Notes under the pieces: model-generated
The model's database searches: none
Told to the model about the DNA's origin: nothing
Seen by the model: only the letters and a program-made list of their open reading frames with translations
In this document: piece after piece, positions 60,937 to 64,000 of the stretch
Layout: every line of letters begins with the position of its first letter
How positions within the stretch are numbered: position 1 is the first letter of the stretch
DNA from: Mycobacteriaceae bacterium
Lineage (GTDB): Bacteria > Actinomycetota > Actinomycetes > Mycobacteriales > Mycobacteriaceae
Direction of reading: 5' to 3'
DNA: 64,000 bases
NCBI GenBank assembly: GCA_028726465.1
Contig: JAQYQB010000027.1
Location: 1 to 64,000 of the forward strand
Made by a program: the position numbers and the translations under genes

Positions 60937-61334
60937 CGGCACTGAGCCTTAACACCTTGCTGATCCTCGCCGCGGTGGGGCTGGGCGCCTTCCTAGGGGG
61001 CATGCTGCGCTACGGCCTTTCGCGCCTTCTGCCCAGCCCCACCGGCACCTTCGCGGCGAATATGCTGGGCTCGCTCGCCCTGGGCCTCACGGTAGGGTTC
61101 TTCCGCCTGGGCGGCTGGGAGGCCGGCCCCTGGGGCTCCGTGGCCTATATGGGCCTGACCGGTGGCTTCGCCGGCGGGCTGTCCACCTGGTCTACGTTTG
61201 CGCGGGAGCTGGGAGACATGCTCAAGGCCCGCCACTGGGGGCGGGCCTTGCGGTATGCGGCAGCCACGCTGGCGATTGGCATCATCGCCGCGTGGCGCGG
61301 GGTCATCTGGGCCGAGCGAATCTGGTTCGGCTAG
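60933..61334 (+). CDS. crcB2: Fluoride channel CrcB/Fluc, subunit 2
   Basis: The 133-residue homologue has 'GAFLGGMLRYGLSRLLP', 'GTFAANMLGSLALGL' (conserved Asn) and 'GLTGGFAGGLSTWSTFARE' (about 74-92). It probably forms a heterodimer with CrcB1 in opposite membrane orientation. It overlaps crcB1 by 4 bp and converges on an ABC permease gene. Confidence 0.93.
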   Translation: MTALSLNTLLILAAVGLGAFLGGMLRYGLSRLLPSPTGTFAANMLGSLALGLTVGFFRLGGWEAGPWGSVAYMGLTGGFAGGLSTWSTFARELGDMLKARHWGRALRYAAATLAIGIIAAWRGVIWAERIWFG

Positions 61335-61350
61335 CCCCGCGCGGGGCGTT
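61334..61350 (+). terminator. Possible terminator after crcB2
   Basis: The palindrome GCCCCGCGCGGGGC is followed by GTTTTA. The stem is short, with a 4-nt loop. Confidence 0.5.
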
Positions 61351-63900
61351 TTAGGAGGAGATGGCCTCCAGCGGCGGGGTCTTGGCCGCCCGCCCGGCCG
61401 GCCAGAGGGCGGCGATAACGCCGACCACGCCGGAACCGACCAGCATGATGGCTAGCTGGCCCCACGGGACGGTGGCCTCGTCGAGGCCCTGGTCGGACAT
61501 GACCTGGATGAAGGACCAACCCAGGCCCAGGCCGATGAGGATGCCCATGACCGCGCCGAAGATGGCGATCTGGACGGCCTCCAGGGTGATCATGGTCCGG
61601 ATCTGGCCGCGCTGGGTACCGACCGCACGCAGCATGCCGATCTCCTGGCGGCGCTCGATGACGCCCAGGGTCAGGGTGTTGACGATGCCCAGCACGGCGA
61701 TGACCACGGCCAACGCCAGCAGGGCGTAGAGGATGGAGAGCATCTGGTCGATGGCGCCCGCGGATTCGCTGGCGTATTCCTCGCCGGTGGCGACCTGGAC
61801 GACCACGAGATCCTTGACGGCTTCCTCCAGGTTGCTGCGCAGCTGCTCCGGGTCGGTGCCCTCGGCGGCGTTGACGCCCACCATCTGGGTGGTCAGCGAT
61901 TCGCGGGGCACGAGCTCCTCGACCAGGGACTGGTTGACCGCGAAGCCCTGAATCATCTGGTTCGGCTCGAAGGTGCCGATGAGCTTGGCGTCGACCGCCT
62001 CGCCGAGGCCGCCGGCCTTAGTCATCGGGTAGGTCTGCCCCACCGTCCAGCCGTGCTCGGCGGCGTAGTCGGTGGTGGCGATGAAGCCCGGCTCCGCCTC
62101 GAAGTTCACGCTGCCTTCCGCTACATCCAGCTGGAAGAGGTTTTCCGGGTTGGTGTCCATGACCATGGACTGCTGGAAGCGGGGGCCGTAGTCCAGGCTG
62201 GCGTTGCCATCGATGGCCACCGGGGCCATGGACAGCGAGAGCACTTCGCCGACCCCGTCGGCCTCGCGGGCCTTGTCGGCCGTGTCGTTCGGCGTCGGGA
62301 AGGAGCCCGACTGCGGGCCGGCCAGGATGTAGTCGGCCGAGATCTTGTCATCCAGCACGTTGGAGATGGACGTCTTCATCGTCGCGCCCAGCATGCCGAT
62401 TGCGGTCACCAGGGCGATACCCAGGGTTAGTGCGAAGGCGGTCGCGGCCGTGCGGCGCGGGTTGCGCCGGGAGTTGGTCGCGGCCAGGCGCCCGATGGCG
62501 CCGAAGGGGGCGCCGAAGACCTTGCCCAGCACAGGCACGATGGGCAGGGATAACGCCGGGCCGGCGAGGAAGAAGCCGACGATGACGAAGAGGGCGCCCA
62601 CGCCGACGAGGATGGCGCGCGGGGTGGTCTCGGCATCGATAAGCGCGCCCGCGGCCGCCAGGGCCGCGCCGAGGACCAGGACGAGGCCGCCGATGATGGT
62701 GCGGACCTTGAGCGAGGATCCGGCGGCGGATTCGGTGGTGCGCATCGCCTCGACCGGTTCCACCGCGCCCGCGCGCTGCGCCGGCATCCAGGCAGAGACC
62801 ACCGTGACGATGGTGCCCAGCACGAGCGGGACCAGGATGGCGGAGGCCGACAGGCCCAGCGAGTCATCCATCGGCATGCCCTGGCCGTTCATGACGGCCT
62901 TGATGATGGCGACCAAGCCGATGCCGGCCACGACGCCGAGGGCGGAGCCGATAAGCCCCACGATGAGGGATTCCATGACCACCGAACCGGTGATCTGCCC
63001 GCGGGAGGCGCCCAGGGCGCGCAGGAGGGCGAATTCCTTGGTCCGCTGCGCGACGATCATCGAGAAGGTATTCGCGATGATAAACGTGCCCACCAGCAGC
63101 GCGATAAGCCCGAAGGCAATAAGGAAGTAGTTGACGAATTTGAGCGCCCCGGAGATGGTCTCAGACAGCTCATCGGCCAGCTTCTGGCCGGATTCCGCCT
63201 CGACCTCGTAGGTCGCGTTGAGGTGATCGACCAACTCATCGGCGCTGACCCCTTCGGCCGCGGAGACGCGCAGCTGCTGGGAGTCGCCGTAGAGCTCGTT
63301 GAAGCCGTCGGCTTCCATCGACAGCGTCAGCCCGGAGCCCTGCTCGATGGCTGGCTCGACGATGCCGGAAATGGTCATCCGGTCCTGTTTGTCCGGGTGC
63401 ACCACGACGACCTCGTCGCCGATCCCGATGCCGAATTTCTCGGCGGCCCCGGAGTTGACGACGACCTCATTGGTGCCCTGCGGGGCGTTGCCCTCAACGA
63501 GCTCCGCCGGCTGGCCCACCGTGTCCTCGGGCGCGTAGTACGGCACCAGCGCGGACGTACCGCCCTGGGTCTGGTAGGCCTCGGAATCGGAATTGGCCAC
63601 GACGACCGTCTGGCTCGACTGCATGTTGACGCCGCCGACCTGGGGGTCGTCGGCCAGCTGCTGCCGCATCTCCGCGTTCAGCAGCGGGCCGCCCTCCTTC
63701 TGGGAGACAGCCGCATCTACGCCGGTAAAGGAGTTCGACACCGCGGAGTCAAAGGTCGACGACAGCGAGTTGGTGAACATGAACGAGCCCGCGATAAACG
63801 CGGTGCCCAGCACCACGGCAAGGACCGTCAGGCCCAGGCGCAATTTGTGGGCCAGAATATTGCGCAGGGACACCCTGCGCATGGTTTTGTTCTTACCCAT
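61351..63900 (-). CDS. FtsX-family ABC transporter permease
   Basis: The 849-residue permease has an N-terminal membrane helix (about 16-40) and a large extracytoplasmic MacB-like domain. An FtsX block of three helices lies at about 255-400, followed by a second similar unit: helices near 415-490, a second periplasmic domain and an FtsX block near 725-840. The duplicated layout is typical of actinobacterial lipoprotein or antimicrobial peptide exporters. The start ATG 63900 is 2 nt after the ATPase stop, so the two are one operon. The substrate is unknown. Confidence 0.9.
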   Translation of the reverse strand: MGKNKTMRRVSLRNILAHKLRLGLTVLAVVLGTAFIAGSFMFTNSLSSTFDSAVSNSFTGVDAAVSQKEGGPLLNAEMRQQLADDPQVGGVNMQSSQTVVVANSDSEAYQTQGGTSALVPYYAPEDTVGQPAELVEGNAPQGTNEVVVNSGAAEKFGIGIGDEVVVVHPDKQDRMTISGIVEPAIEQGSGLTLSMEADGFNELYGDSQQLRVSAAEGVSADELVDHLNATYEVEAESGQKLADELSETISGALKFVNYFLIAFGLIALLVGTFIIANTFSMIVAQRTKEFALLRALGASRGQITGSVVMESLIVGLIGSALGVVAGIGLVAIIKAVMNGQGMPMDDSLGLSASAILVPLVLGTIVTVVSAWMPAQRAGAVEPVEAMRTTESAAGSSLKVRTIIGGLVLVLGAALAAAGALIDAETTPRAILVGVGALFVIVGFFLAGPALSLPIVPVLGKVFGAPFGAIGRLAATNSRRNPRRTAATAFALTLGIALVTAIGMLGATMKTSISNVLDDKISADYILAGPQSGSFPTPNDTADKAREADGVGEVLSLSMAPVAIDGNASLDYGPRFQQSMVMDTNPENLFQLDVAEGSVNFEAEPGFIATTDYAAEHGWTVGQTYPMTKAGGLGEAVDAKLIGTFEPNQMIQGFAVNQSLVEELVPRESLTTQMVGVNAAEGTDPEQLRSNLEEAVKDLVVVQVATGEEYASESAGAIDQMLSILYALLALAVVIAVLGIVNTLTLGVIERRQEIGMLRAVGTQRGQIRTMITLEAVQIAIFGAVMGILIGLGLGWSFIQVMSDQGLDEATVPWGQLAIMLVGSGVVGVIAALWPAGRAAKTPPLEAISS

Positions 63901-63902
63901 AC

Positions 63903-64000
63903 TTAGCTCTCAATCTCCGCCATAATCTGGTGGATGGCCTCCATGGAGGGATCCTCCAGCTCGTGGACCAGCCGGCCGTCGGCCAGGAAGACCACCCGGT
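63903..64000 (-). CDS. ABC transporter ATP-binding protein, C-terminal end (cut by window)
   Basis: Only the last 31 or so residues are visible. 'RVVFLADGRLVHELEDPS' is the usual end of an ABC ATPase of the MacB/LolD type, followed by a helical tail ending in 'EIES'. It precedes the FtsX permease gene by 2 nt. The Walker motifs lie beyond the window. Confidence 0.8.
   Translation of the reverse strand, partial: RVVFLADGRLVHELEDPSMEAIHQIMAEIES

Overview
The window is a GC-rich stretch of a Corynebacterium chromosome. The evidence is a giant type I fatty acid synthase with acpS and a FasR-like regulator beside it, class Ib ribonucleotide reductase nrdHIE/nrdF, mycobacterial-style L,D-transpeptidase and SerB/CtaD genes, GTG and TTG starts, and many TANNNT -10 boxes placed 6-8 nt before start codons, as in leaderless corynebacterial genes. 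Gene order also matches, from memory, the Corynebacterium glutamicum and Mycobacterium clusters (bcp-fasR-acpS-fas; dinG-pncB-clpS-DUF2017-S58-rhomboid-murI-cpdA-rph-rdgB). I cannot name the species.

Layout. 1-8.5 kb: tRNA-Arg, a shrunken sulfatase-like gene, PspC, an SDR, oligoribonuclease, tRNA-His, a flavin monooxygenase, an L,D-transpeptidase, tRNA-Lys, divergent glutaminase and nicotinamidase, and a frameshifted HNH endonuclease behind a nested DnaA-box palindrome. 8.5-20.2 kb: DUF3618, bcp, fasR, acpS, fas and an SPFH protein. 20.5-26.3 kb: a four-gene peptide ABC importer with a fused double ATPase. 26.3-29.6 kb: an anaerobic pyruvate formate-lyase operon whose glycyl-radical domain is a separate gene. 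30-32 kb: an NCS2 permease fused to an OHCU-decarboxylase-like domain, then tRNA-Leu. 32-43 kb: the conserved actinobacterial cluster. 43-52.7 kb: PTH2, serB, ctaD, nrdF, gntR1, nrdE-nrdI-nrdH and a Cys-less rpmJ. 52.7-64 kb: sugar transporter, nadE, fructosamine-kinase-like gene, two identical tRNA-Ala, a DsbA-like/MauE pair, pgm, an AGCS symporter, a crcB pair and an FtsX-type ABC exporter cut by the window end.

How genes work together: FAS-I needs AcpS for its phosphopantetheine arm, and FasR is the likely repressor. NrdH, NrdI, NrdE and NrdF make one deoxynucleotide pathway, with a pair of NrdR-like boxes before nrdH. pncA, pncB and nadE are three NAD salvage steps. PflB core, GrcA and PflA form one radical enzyme.

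Best candidates for something new: the two-piece pyruvate formate-lyase as the only PFL form here (27.2-29.6 kb); an intrinsic-terminator-like hairpin inside the first codons of fas (18.9 kb); the permease-OHCU fusion that has lost the expected catalytic His (about 31.4-31.9 kb); the terminator hairpin that contains the start codon of the flavin monooxygenase (3.7 kb); and the nested DnaA-box palindrome before the broken HNH gene (7.34-7.39 kb). Everything here comes from reading the sequence. No database search was run.
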